A stretch of 64,000 bases of DNA from Marinomonas aquimarina (lineage in GTDB: Bacteria > Pseudomonadota > Gammaproteobacteria > Pseudomonadales > Marinomonadaceae), in the NCBI RefSeq assembly GCF_900089755.1, contig NZ_FLOC01000010.1:1-64000 (forward strand), written 5' to 3'. A program made the position numbers and the translations under genes. Below are positions 18,229 through 26,519 of this stretch, piece after piece. Under the pieces are notes generated by a model. The model did no database searches, was not told where the DNA came from, and saw only the letters and a list, made by a program, of their open reading frames with translations. Within the stretch, counting starts at the first letter, position 1. Each line of letters begins with the position of its first letter.

Positions 18229-19258
18229 GAGTATTGACTTCCATAAGTGGGGCGTAAAGTGCCATTAATGTTTGTGTGACAAACAGTGCCGCTATCACTA
18301 TACCTAAGATTGGGAAGGCTTTGGAGACAAGGTTTAAAATTCGTTGATTGATTTCGTCCCATGACTGCGCCGCCATCGTTAACGGTGTCACCAAATCACC
18401 GGTGGCATAAACTTGTTCAAGTTGCGTCTGAATCTGCTGGTTAAACCAATGCTTTGGTAAAGCTTGTGGTACGGGCGTGCCCGCTTGTAGCAATAACAAG
18501 CACCTATGCAATGCTAGCTTATCTTGCTTGCTGCTGTTTTCTAGCAGCTTTTCAATCGCTCCTTGAAGAGGGTCTCCACTTTGCAATAAAGCCACTAAAA
18601 TCAGCAGGCTATTGTTGCTTCGAAAGCTTACTAGGAGGCGGCTCAATGCAGGGTAGGCATGTCCACGATAAACCCAGACACTGATGGCGAGCTGAAGCAG
18701 ACTGATAAGGCCCCAAGTGATGCCTAGCATTATGATCGATTGTTTGCTCAATACAGCATTGACCATCGCCAGCAACAGTGAAGACTGTATCACCAAATGG
18801 GGGTAGGTGAGGCTTTTAAGCAGCTTGTTGGTCAAAGCTTGCTGTGATTGCAGAATGCTGTGCGCGACACGCAGTGCGGCTATTTTAGCTTCCTCTGTGC
18901 CTTCAACCGGGATACTGCCGGCCAAATGTTTAATATTTTGAGGTAGAAAAACCGTCAATGCCTTAGCGACATGATGTCCTTCGCTCAGCAAAGACTGAAT
19001 TGCCAATACATGACGCCTAAGCTCGGCCCCATATTGTAGGTGGTTTTGCTGCATTAAAGCACTTTGTAGGGAGTGCCCTGTATTGACGTGGTGCAGAATG
19101 TGAGTAAATAACGTTAGGCATGCACGCGTCGTCATAGGGCGTAGGGATATTGGCTTTATCAGTTTGACGCTCAAATTCCGCTCAATGGCATAGCGGTAAG
19201 CATCTAGTTTATTTGCAAACGGTAAAATGCGCTGCTCCTGAATCTGAAACCACTTCAT
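18218..19258 (-). CDS. pilC: Type IV pilus/type II secretion inner-membrane platform protein (PilC/GspF)
   Basis: A 346-residue platform protein with two GspF-type cytoplasmic domains, each followed by hydrophobic segments. In the first domain FTHILHHVNTGHSLQSAL is visible, and in the second LILVALLQSGDPLQGAI. The start ATG 19258 overlaps the pilB stop as ATGA; the longer reading from 19285 would overlap by 31 bp. Sequence divergence from canonical PilC is marked, and the length is below the usual 400 or so. Its place between pilB and pilD supports the call. Confidence 0.85.
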   Translation of the reverse strand: MKWFQIQEQRILPFANKLDAYRYAIERNLSVKLIKPISLRPMTTRACLTLFTHILHHVNTGHSLQSALMQQNHLQYGAELRRHVLAIQSLLSEGHHVAKALTVFLPQNIKHLAGSIPVEGTEEAKIAALRVAHSILQSQQALTNKLLKSLTYPHLVIQSSLLLAMVNAVLSKQSIIMLGITWGLISLLQLAISVWVYRGHAYPALSRLLVSFRSNNSLLILVALLQSGDPLQGAIEKLLENSSKQDKLALHRCLLLLQAGTPVPQALPKHWFNQQIQTQLEQVYATGDLVTPLTMAAQSWDEINQRILNLVSKAFPILGIVIAALFVTQTLMALYAPLMEVNTLGF

Positions 19259-20184
19259 AAGTCGGCCCCAGTTAACATTTGCCACATATCCGCTTGCTGT
19301 ATTAAAACATCATAACTACTGGGCAGTTTATCCTGCCAAGCGGGCTTTAATACGCTAAATACCGGTAGCTGCTGGGTGCCGCAATAGCTCATACGCTGAT
19401 GAATAATCAGTTTGATGGTGCTAGCAAAGGCAAAGTAGTCCACATTCCAGTTTTTACATCGGTGTACTACATTTAAGGCGCTATTAGTATGTAAAGTGGC
19501 TAACACTAAATGCCCGGTTAACGCTGCCGCGATAGCCAAGTCCGCAGTTTTTGCGTCACGTATTTCCCCCACCATAATGACATCAGGGTCTTGTCGCATA
19601 AACGCTTTCAGCAGGTCATGGGTGCTGATTTCTAAGTTTGGATTAGGCTCAAATTGATACAACGCAGGCGTGGGTATTTCAACAGGATCTTCAATGGTAA
19701 AGATCGCTCTTGAGCCATCGTTAATCTCATTTAGACAGGCATACAAGGTGGTCGTTTTGCCAGAACCCGTGGCACCGCATACCAACACCAGTCCGTGTGG
19801 CTGTCGGATGGTGCTCTTTAAGTCATCTAGGGCTGCAGAGGTAATGCCTAATTCCTGCAGCGTCCGTTTAATAGAGGAAGTGAGCACACGTAAGGCAAAT
19901 TTTTCACCGATGTCAGAGCGCATGATACTGACTCGAATACAATAAGATTGCCCATTGTGCACATAGTCGAACTGTCCTTCTTGAACTCTTCGCGCTTCCG
20001 CTACATTAAGTTTCGCCATTATCTTAATGCGATTGGCCAAGGTGCTACCTTGCTGAAAGATCGCGCTGGCTGATAAGGCGCCTGCAACACGCCAACGGGC
20101 ACTGACTGTGTCTTGTTCAATATGTAAGTGTAGGTCGCTGGCTTGTTCTTCAATAGTCCGTATTAAAAGCTGATCAAGATTCAT
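19255..20184 (-). CDS. pilB: Short PilB/GspE-type assembly ATPase
   Basis: The motor ATPase for pilin assembly, only 309 residues against about 560-570 for canonical PilB. It starts directly in the core N2 domain (SDLHLHIEQ) and lacks the N-terminal MshEN-type region. The Walker A is GATGSGKTTT (K143), the Asp box is TIEDPVE, the Walker B is DPDVIMVGEIRD, and the His box is TGHLVLATLHTN. The C-terminal tetracysteine zinc region is also missing or reduced. The size resembles competence ATPases such as ComGA. It is followed by pilC with an ATGA overlap. Confidence 0.88.
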   Translation of the reverse strand: MNLDQLLIRTIEEQASDLHLHIEQDTVSARWRVAGALSASAIFQQGSTLANRIKIMAKLNVAEARRVQEGQFDYVHNGQSYCIRVSIMRSDIGEKFALRVLTSSIKRTLQELGITSAALDDLKSTIRQPHGLVLVCGATGSGKTTTLYACLNEINDGSRAIFTIEDPVEIPTPALYQFEPNPNLEISTHDLLKAFMRQDPDVIMVGEIRDAKTADLAIAAALTGHLVLATLHTNSALNVVHRCKNWNVDYFAFASTIKLIIHQRMSYCGTQQLPVFSVLKPAWQDKLPSSYDVLIQQADMWQMLTGADL

Positions 20185-20193
20185 GATGGGCTC

Positions 20194-20646
20194 CTATGGC
20201 TGTTGCGAAGCTGCTGAACAATGCTCAGGTAATAAATGGCTATCCAAGCTGGAGTAACAGGACCACTGACCGGTATTGGCGCGCGCGAAACGAATGTATT
20301 GGTCTTCGCTGACACCAATGTCACTGTTAAAGCTAATAGAAATGGTGCCTTGTAGTTCGTCGACCTTGGTCAAGCTTACCAGCTTGATCATATCGATCTC
20401 AGAATGGTCCGGTTTGAACGAGGCAAAAGTGGTGCTGTCTGGAAACTCAGAATGAGTAAGAATGTACTCATCAATAGCATTCGTGAGGGTATTACTATAA
20501 AGCTGAATGTCGACCAAATTGGCCTTGGCAATGTGCCTTTCGAATGAGGGCACACTGAATGACGCGAGAATGGATATGATGGCAATCACAACCATCAACT
20601 CAATAAGGGTAAAACCCGAACGGCGGGTGCAACGAAATAGCATCAT
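20194..20646 (-). CDS. pilA: Type IV major pilin-like protein
   Basis: A 150-residue prepilin with leader MMLFRCTRRSG ahead of FTLIELMVVIAIISILASF. Cleavage is expected after G11, with the conserved glutamate E16 becoming Glu5 of the mature pilin. A cysteine pair (CYSSLDSHLLPEHC) near the C-terminus would form the usual D-region disulfide loop. The start ATG 20646 is preferred because GGAGGA lies just upstream. The longer start at 20658 contains that ribosome-binding site inside its first codons. It heads the pilABCD-coaE-yacG unit. Confidence 0.9.
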   Translation of the reverse strand: MMLFRCTRRSGFTLIELMVVIAIISILASFSVPSFERHIAKANLVDIQLYSNTLTNAIDEYILTHSEFPDSTTFASFKPDHSEIDMIKLVSLTKVDELQGTISISFNSDIGVSEDQYIRFARANTGQWSCYSSLDSHLLPEHCSAASQQP

Positions 20647-20707
20647 ATATTCCTCCATGAATGATGATGGTATTCAATCTGGCTTACGTCCTGTATACCA
20701 GAAGGTT

Positions 20708-21481
20708 TTAGGCCACAAGATCCACTTGTGTGCCGGATGTCCTGTTTGAATCATTGCTCATGTAAGCGGATTCAAGGGTCGAGCGATTTGTCTTGGTAGC
20801 CTGAGATGTGGCTGTCTGCTGTCCACCATTGTTGGCGCTTTGCTGTGCCAACTCAGACATGGCGTCAGCTATTTTCTGCTGTGCTTCATTGGCCACTGAC
20901 CGATCTGCAGATGAGGGTTCCGCTGGCGCGAGGGCTGCTCGATACACCTGCTTCATTTTATCGATGGTGGCTTGTGGGTCGCCGGATACAGGACTCACGT
21001 CAATTTGCACTTCACCATCGGTAATGTAGCGTTTACCGTCAGGGCCTTGCTCATAACTGTAAGAGGGGGAGCCGGCATACTGTCCACCGACCGATGCGTG
21101 AGCTTGCTCATGGACACGGACTTCTTCATCACGAGCTTTTAGGTCGTCAACTTCGGCTTGTTCTTCTTCGGTCAGGCCTTGTTCATCGGTAGCTTCAGAG
21201 TCATCCGCATTTTCGGAGGCATCCTCATTCTCTGTACTGTCTTGCTCAGCAGAATCATTATCTGTTTGCTCAGTGGAGGGAGAGGGCTGTTCTTGGGCTA
21301 GTAAGCCTTGAGCGTCTTCGGATAAGCTGACAGTGTAGTCAGACGCAGCTCTTCTGTCGCTGGCACTGGCTTCGGTTTCAGGGTCATTGCTTGGGCTTTG
21401 AATGTAGGTATTCCCACTCTGAATAGAGCGCTCATTCGTAAAGCGGTGAGCTTCAATAGCATGAGGAATACTGCCAGACAT
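20708..21481 (-). CDS. SprA-related putative metalloprotease (CJM1_0395 family)
   Basis: A 257-residue protein of the SprA-related family. Residues about 30-115 form an acidic, low-complexity region rich in D, E, S and T. The conserved domain follows with VRVHEQAHASVGG (a HExxH-like site, H124 and H128), SYSYEQGPDGKRY and GEVQIDVSPVSGDP. Protease activity is proposed for the family and not proven. No signal peptide is visible. The ATG at 21481 lies immediately after the T run of a large hairpin, which probably terminates pta transcription. No good ribosome-binding site is visible. Confidence 0.78.
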   Translation of the reverse strand: MSGSIPHAIEAHRFTNERSIQSGNTYIQSPSNDPETEASASDRRAASDYTVSLSEDAQGLLAQEQPSPSTEQTDNDSAEQDSTENEDASENADDSEATDEQGLTEEEQAEVDDLKARDEEVRVHEQAHASVGGQYAGSPSYSYEQGPDGKRYITDGEVQIDVSPVSGDPQATIDKMKQVYRAALAPAEPSSADRSVANEAQQKIADAMSELAQQSANNGGQQTATSQATKTNRSTLESAYMSNDSNRTSGTQVDLVA

Positions 21482-21533
21482 AAAAACGACCGTTTGTTGT
21501 AATTCGATAAATGTAAACAAACAGTCGCTTTTT
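21482..21533. terminator. Hairpin terminator of ackA-pta, abutting the SprA-like start codon
   Basis: On the minus strand a 17-18-base arm (core GCGACTGTTTGTT) pairs with AACAAACGGTCG followed by TTTTT, with one bulge and one G-U pair. The hairpin is strong. Its T run ends exactly one base before the ATG of the next gene, so it could also act as an attenuator of that gene. Confidence 0.75.
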
Positions 21534-21557
21534 GTCTAGTTTGTGATCAACAAAACG

Positions 21558-23654
21558 TTAGTTATCAAGTTGACCTGCTTGTATCGCTGTAATAGCGATT
21601 GTGTAGACGATGTCATCTACTAAAGCACCGCGGGATAGGTCGTTCACAGGCTTGCGGATACCTTGCAGCATCGGGCCAATGCTAACGACTTCAGCGCTAC
21701 GTTGTACTGCTTTGTAAGTGGTATTGCCAGTATTGAGGTCGGGGAAGATAAACACCGTTGCCTTACCTGCAACTTTGCTATCAGGCGCTTTTTGACTCGC
21801 GACTTTCTCCATGATGGCTGCATCGTATTGTAGTGGGCCGTCAATCAACAGGTCTGGTCGGCGTTCTTGTGCAATACGCGTTGCTTCACGAACTTTGTCC
21901 ACATCATTGCCTGAACCTGACCCACCAGTACTGTAGCTGATCATAGCAACACGAGGAGTGACGCCAAAGGCTTTGGCCGACATGGCACTTTCGATGGCAA
22001 TTTCCGCTAACTGTTCTGCGCTAGGGTCTGGGTTGATGGCGCAGTCGCCGTACACAAGGACTTGATCCGGTAGGCACATAAAGAAAACCGAAGACACCAA
22101 ACTTGAGTCAGGTGAGGTTTTGATTAATTGCAACGCCGGTCGTATGGTGTTGGCAGTGGTGTGCATGGCGCCTGACACCAAGCCATCGACATCATGTTGT
22201 TCAAGCATCATGGTGCCGAGCACCACATTATCTTCTAGTTGTTCACGTGCGACGATATCCGTCAAACCACGATGCTTGCGGATTTCCACCATCGGGGCAA
22301 CGTATTTATCGCGTATACTATCTGGATCGATGATTTCAACGCCATAATTAAGATCGATGCCATTGTTCTGGGCAATGCGCTGAATTTCTTCAGGGTTACC
22401 CAGCAATGTTGGGCGGGCAATGCCTCGTTCGGCACAAATTGAGGCCGCTTGAATGGTGCGAATTTCCTCACCTTCAGGCAGAACAATTCGCTTATTGAGG
22501 GCACGCGCTTGCTCGATCAAACGGTAACGGAACGCTGGTGGCGATAACTTGCGTTCTTCATCATTGAGAGCAAATGTGTTGATCCAGTCGTGATCAATAC
22601 AGCGGGCAATGTGTTCCTTAACCGTCAAAATTCGCTCTTTGTCATCCAGCGGAATTTCTTGGTTAAACGCTTGCATCTTAATTGCCGTATCCCAGCTGTT
22701 GGACTCAACCGACAGAATCGGTAAACCCTTAGCCATGGCCTTACCACACAGGGTCATTAGGGCTTCACTCGGTTGGTAGCCACCTGTTAACACTAGGGCT
22801 GCGATTTTAGTGTCGTTCAACGCCGCAATCGCAGTGGCCATGATGACATCGGTACGATCCCCAGGGGTGAATACCAGCACGCCGGGGCGTAACGCTTCCA
22901 GCATATTTTCAACGCCCCGAGCACAAAGCGTATAGGACTGGATACGGCGCTGTTCCATTTCCCCTGCATTGATAATGGTGGCGTTCATAAAGTCGGCCAC
23001 ATCTTTTACGCGCGGGTAGGTGAGCTCTTCGGAAACCGGTATTTGTCCCAATAAGCTAAAGTTACGTTTAAAAATAGGGCGTTGGGCGAAGGTATCACCG
23101 TATGACTTCATGCCCAGGGAGCCTGGTTGTGTTTTATTGAGAATACAACCGATGACATCGTCAGCCTTAATGCCGCCATAAGAGCCAGCGGCAATTTCAA
23201 CGTGGTGTTCCAGCTCAGTGACGCGCATCTTGTTGGGAGCGGTAACCAACACAATACCAGCATCAAGCGTACGTGCGATGGCTTTATTTAAACGGGTTGC
23301 ATAGGGGTGACCAGGAATTTGTGCGAGGCCTTCAACGATGACAGTAGAGTCCGGCTCAATACTGGCTTGAAAGCGGCCTACCACTTCCTCCATTAATTCA
23401 TCAATGGCGTCGTTGTATAAGTAACGCTCCGCTTCATGCAACGGAATAGGGTCCGCAGGGCGCAAAGTAGAGCCTTGAGCGACCATGGCCGTCGAGCGGT
23501 CAGGGCCGGTATCATCTGGATGAGGTTGAGCAATAGGTTTAAAGAAACTGGCTTTTAGTCCTTGTTGTTCCAGTGCTCGAACCAAGCCCACAGACACCGA
23601 TGTCAATCCAACACCAGGGCCTGTAGGAACGGTCATTAAGACATTTGTCGACAT
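21558..23654 (-). CDS. pta: Phosphate acetyltransferase (long form)
   Basis: It converts acetyl-CoA and phosphate to acetyl phosphate, the first step of acetate overflow. The protein is 698 residues, the long gammaproteobacterial form. It has an N-terminal BioD-like P-loop-type domain (MTVPTGPGVGLTSVSVGL), a central DRTGG domain (VFTPGDRTDVIMATAIAAL), and a C-terminal PTA domain with SYSTGGSGSGNDVDKV and DGPLQYDAA. It is 27 bp behind ackA in the same orientation. Acetyl phosphate can also feed response regulators such as those encoded in this window. Confidence 0.96.
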   Translation of the reverse strand: MSTNVLMTVPTGPGVGLTSVSVGLVRALEQQGLKASFFKPIAQPHPDDTGPDRSTAMVAQGSTLRPADPIPLHEAERYLYNDAIDELMEEVVGRFQASIEPDSTVIVEGLAQIPGHPYATRLNKAIARTLDAGIVLVTAPNKMRVTELEHHVEIAAGSYGGIKADDVIGCILNKTQPGSLGMKSYGDTFAQRPIFKRNFSLLGQIPVSEELTYPRVKDVADFMNATIINAGEMEQRRIQSYTLCARGVENMLEALRPGVLVFTPGDRTDVIMATAIAALNDTKIAALVLTGGYQPSEALMTLCGKAMAKGLPILSVESNSWDTAIKMQAFNQEIPLDDKERILTVKEHIARCIDHDWINTFALNDEERKLSPPAFRYRLIEQARALNKRIVLPEGEEIRTIQAASICAERGIARPTLLGNPEEIQRIAQNNGIDLNYGVEIIDPDSIRDKYVAPMVEIRKHRGLTDIVAREQLEDNVVLGTMMLEQHDVDGLVSGAMHTTANTIRPALQLIKTSPDSSLVSSVFFMCLPDQVLVYGDCAINPDPSAEQLAEIAIESAMSAKAFGVTPRVAMISYSTGGSGSGNDVDKVREATRIAQERRPDLLIDGPLQYDAAIMEKVASQKAPDSKVAGKATVFIFPDLNTGNTTYKAVQRSAEVVSIGPMLQGIRKPVNDLSRGALVDDIVYTIAITAIQAGQLDN

Positions 23655-23681
23655 ATGAAAAGTATCCTTCTGTGACGCTGC

Positions 23682-24878
23682 TCAGTTTCGGTGAATGTCA
23701 ATCAAAGCCAAGGTATCTTGTGCGATCAATAGCTCTTCGTTGGTAGGAATTACCCATACATTCGACAAAGACGCCTGCTTTGAAATCTTAGAGATTTCTC
23801 CACGAGGGCACATTTGGTTGGCGTGCTGGTCCAATTGAATGCCCATCATTCGAAGACGGTCACATATTTTGCCGCGAATGATAGGGGAGTTCTCGCCAAT
23901 TCCACCCGTAAAAACAAGATGGTCCACACGACTAAGATTGGTCGCAACCGAAGCGAGGTGTTTCGCGGCTTTTGATGCAAACATATTAAGGGCTAATTCG
24001 GCACGATCATCCCCTGCCGCCTGAGCCTCTTCGATGGAGCGACAGTCATTGGATATTTCTGAAATGCCTTTTAAGCCGCTTTCTTTGTTCAGGATATCAA
24101 GGGCCTCTTTCATAGTGATATTTTCCGCATCACTGATAAAGGCCAACAAGCTTGGATCTAGGCTGCCACTGCGCGTGCCCATCATCAAGCCTTCTAAAGG
24201 GGTGATGCCCATACTGGTATCAACCGACTTGCCGGATTGGATGGCACAAACACTGGCGCCATTGCCTAAGTGCGCCACCAAGGTATTTTGCTGGCCAAAA
24301 TCCGGCGCTAGAGAAGCAAGCTTTTGCGCAATAAAGCGGTAGCTAGTGCCGTGGAAGCCGTATTTACGAAAATGGTGCTCTCGATATAAGCGCATCGGAA
24401 TAGGGTAAAGGTACTGATCCGCAGCCAACGTTTGGTGGAAAGCGGTATCGAACACCGCGACGTTGGGCAGTTCACCAAATAGAGCTTGAGTTTCTTTGAT
24501 CCCTTTGACGTGGGCGGGATTATGCAGTGGTGCAAACTGAGAGCACTCTTCTATTCCGGATAAAACATCCTCGTCAATTAGCACGGATTGACTGAACATT
24601 TCTCCGCCATGTACCACACGATGACCAATGCCAACTATTTCTATGTTGAGTTCGCGGTGCTGGTCGATCCAATTTTTGATGGCAGTTACTGCCCCACGAT
24701 GATCATGTTCATGCAGCGCTTGTTCCACTTTTGTGCCGGCATGCTTAAAGGTAATTAGGCTATGTTCAGATCCTAAGCGTTCAGCAATCCCTTCCAGTAG
24801 CGGTGGATTTTCGGTGCCATCCATGATGGCAAATTTTAGCGAGGAGCTGCCGCAGTTAACGACGAGGACGTGTGCCAT
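23682..24878 (-). CDS. ackA: Acetate kinase
   Basis: It makes ATP and acetate from acetyl phosphate. The protein is 398 residues with the family start VLVVNCGSSSLKF and motifs GIGHRVVHGGE, VFDTAFHQT, HLGNGASVCAI and FTGGIGENS. The start ATG 24878 is chosen because the upstream in-frame ATG (24899) contains the ribosome-binding GGAG inside its codons. It lies five bases after nadC, so nadC, ackA and pta form one unit. Confidence 0.96.
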   Translation of the reverse strand: MAHVLVVNCGSSSLKFAIMDGTENPPLLEGIAERLGSEHSLITFKHAGTKVEQALHEHDHRGAVTAIKNWIDQHRELNIEIVGIGHRVVHGGEMFSQSVLIDEDVLSGIEECSQFAPLHNPAHVKGIKETQALFGELPNVAVFDTAFHQTLAADQYLYPIPMRLYREHHFRKYGFHGTSYRFIAQKLASLAPDFGQQNTLVAHLGNGASVCAIQSGKSVDTSMGITPLEGLMMGTRSGSLDPSLLAFISDAENITMKEALDILNKESGLKGISEISNDCRSIEEAQAAGDDRAELALNMFASKAAKHLASVATNLSRVDHLVFTGGIGENSPIIRGKICDRLRMMGIQLDQHANQMCPRGEISKISKQASLSNVWVIPTNEELLIAQDTLALIDIHRN

Positions 24879-24883
24879 CTTGA

Positions 24884-25735
24884 TTAGGACTCCTTGCATA
24901 CACGCAGTGATAAATCAATCGCTTGTACATGCTTGGTCAGTGCTCCCACTGAGATAAAGTCAACACCAGTAGTGGCGACATCCTTGATATGAGCATCCGT
25001 CATATTGCCAGAGGCCTCGAATTTTACCTGACCTTTGTATTGGGTAACCGCTGTCGCCATTTCCTCAAGGGTAAAGTTGTCCAGCATGATGATGTCAGCA
25101 CCAGCGTTAACCGCTTGAGCGACTTCGTCTAAGTTTTCCGTTTCCACTTCAATTGGCTTACCTGGGGCAACCACTTGTGCTTGTTTTACCGCTGCCTCAA
25201 TAGAACCTGCCGCCATAATATGATTCTCTTTGATCAAGAATGCATCATATAGGCCAACGCGGTGATTGGAGGCTCCGCCAACTTTAATTGCGTATTTTTG
25301 TGCAAGACGGAAGCTTGGAATCGTTTTGCGAGTATCCAGAACAGTTAGTGTCTGACCTGCAACCAGTTGTGCGTAACGGCGCGAAACAGTGGCCGTGTAA
25401 GACAACATCTGAATGTAATTTAGCGCAGTGCGCTCACCGGTTAGGATGCTACGTGCATTCCCCGTCAGTTTTAGAAAAGGGGTGTCAGGCTGTAAGTCGT
25501 CGCCTTCGCTAGCCAACCACTCGAGCTTTACACTTGGGTCAAGTTGCTGAAAGACTTCGTTAGCCCAAGCTTGGCCACACAGCACTGCGGCTTCACGGGT
25601 AACGACTACGGCTTCAAGTGTATTGTCTTCAGGGATCAGTTGCGCGGTAATGTCGCCAGAGCCAATATCTTCTTCTAAGGCAAGTTGAACGTGTTGCTGA
25701 ATATGTGCTTGTAGTTGCTCAGAAAGAGTTGTCAT
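24884..25735 (-). CDS. nadC: Nicotinate-nucleotide pyrophosphorylase (carboxylating)
   Basis: It forms nicotinate mononucleotide from quinolinate and PRPP in de novo NAD synthesis. The protein is 283 residues with the quinolinate-binding stretches LEEDIGSGDITAQ, TLDTRKT-like LDTRKTIPSFR, NHRVGLYDAFLIKENH, VETENLDE and MLDNFTLEEM. The coupling to ackA and pta is unusual. It is the first gene of that unit, with its promoter in the long region facing aceE. Confidence 0.95.
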   Translation of the reverse strand: MTTLSEQLQAHIQQHVQLALEEDIGSGDITAQLIPEDNTLEAVVVTREAAVLCGQAWANEVFQQLDPSVKLEWLASEGDDLQPDTPFLKLTGNARSILTGERTALNYIQMLSYTATVSRRYAQLVAGQTLTVLDTRKTIPSFRLAQKYAIKVGGASNHRVGLYDAFLIKENHIMAAGSIEAAVKQAQVVAPGKPIEVETENLDEVAQAVNAGADIIMLDNFTLEEMATAVTQYKGQVKFEASGNMTDAHIKDVATTGVDFISVGALTKHVQAIDLSLRVCKES

Positions 25736-26190
25736 TAAATATGTCCAATTAAATAGGCCTTGATATGTCGTTAATTGTAACGAGTATCAAGGCTTTAGTC
25801 AGTTTAGAAATTGGTTTTGTAACATTTGTTAAAAGTGGAGTGTGTCCGATCATAATAAATAATGATTATGGTTGCTATTAAGTGTGGAAATAGTTAGCGT
25901 GATGTCGCACATAAAACGGTACATAAATCATTGCAAAGTTGCTTTTTGCACAAAAAACAATCACTTTTGGCCTGCTTTGCGCTTTTTTAAAGCGCTATAT
26001 TTAGCTCTGTATCTATTCCTTGCAGGCATTAGATGGTAATCTAGGCCGCGTTTTTTGTACCAACTCACGGGAATAACGGCCGCGGCAATGCAGTAAATTG
26101 CATGCAAACAGCGTAAAGGAAGCAGTAATTTTAGTGATGTTTAGGCGTCTCTAAAGCTGTTTAAGTGGCACCAGTTAATGTCGGTTTTAG

Positions 26191-26221
26191 CTTTCTGCAC
26201 TGCACAACAGTGTGCAGAAAG
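26191..26221 (+). other. Stem-loop in the aceE leader
   Basis: CTTTCTGCAC and GTGCAGAAAG form a perfect 10-bp stem with an 11-base loop. No T run follows, so it is not a classical terminator. Confidence 0.6.
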
Positions 26222-26346
26222 TTGGAGCGGCGAAAGTTTGTTAATCAAACTTATAAACGGAAACAGGCTAACCCAAATAAACGGGTGGTCGGTAATGATG
26301 GCGACAGGCATCTAACTAGAATAAAAAGCATGTTTACAATCAAGCC

Positions 26347-26391
26347 TACATACAATAAGGCACCATAGATAGGTTAGCCTTACTGTATGTA
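26347..26391 (+). other. Long stem-loop in the aceE leader
   Basis: TACATACAATAAGGC and GCCTTACTGTATGTA pair over 15 positions with a single A-C mismatch around a 15-base loop. It lies about 130 bp before the aceE start and could be an RNA structure or a protein-binding palindrome. Confidence 0.6.
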
Positions 26392-26519
26392 AGTATCGGC
26401 TGAACTCAAGATCACAGGTGAGTTCGTGCGGTCTGTTTAAACTGCTCTTAGGTTTGCGACACAACCAAATGCGCCTAAGGGTTTGAAGAACTGTTCTAAT
26501 AGCGGGGGTTATTAACACT

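Larger units (their letters stand above)
25736..26519. other. 784-bp intergenic region between nadC and aceE with multiple hairpins
   Basis: No convincing gene was found. It must hold the divergent promoters of nadC-ackA-pta and aceE-aceF. Inverted repeats are GCGCTTT-TTT-AAAGCGC at 25979-25995, a perfect 10-bp stem at 26191-26221, AAGTTTG/CAAACTT at 26234-26252, a 15-bp stem with one mismatch at 26347-26391, and GAACTCA/TGAGTTC at 26402-26425. The last four lie in the 330 bp before aceE, as if in a long structured mRNA leader. No known riboswitch consensus was recognised. Confidence 0.6.

Noticed and set aside
26165-26368. 67-codon open frame in the aceE leader
   Set aside because: Its composition is not protein-like, no ribosome-binding site is visible, and it overlaps three hairpins of the leader.
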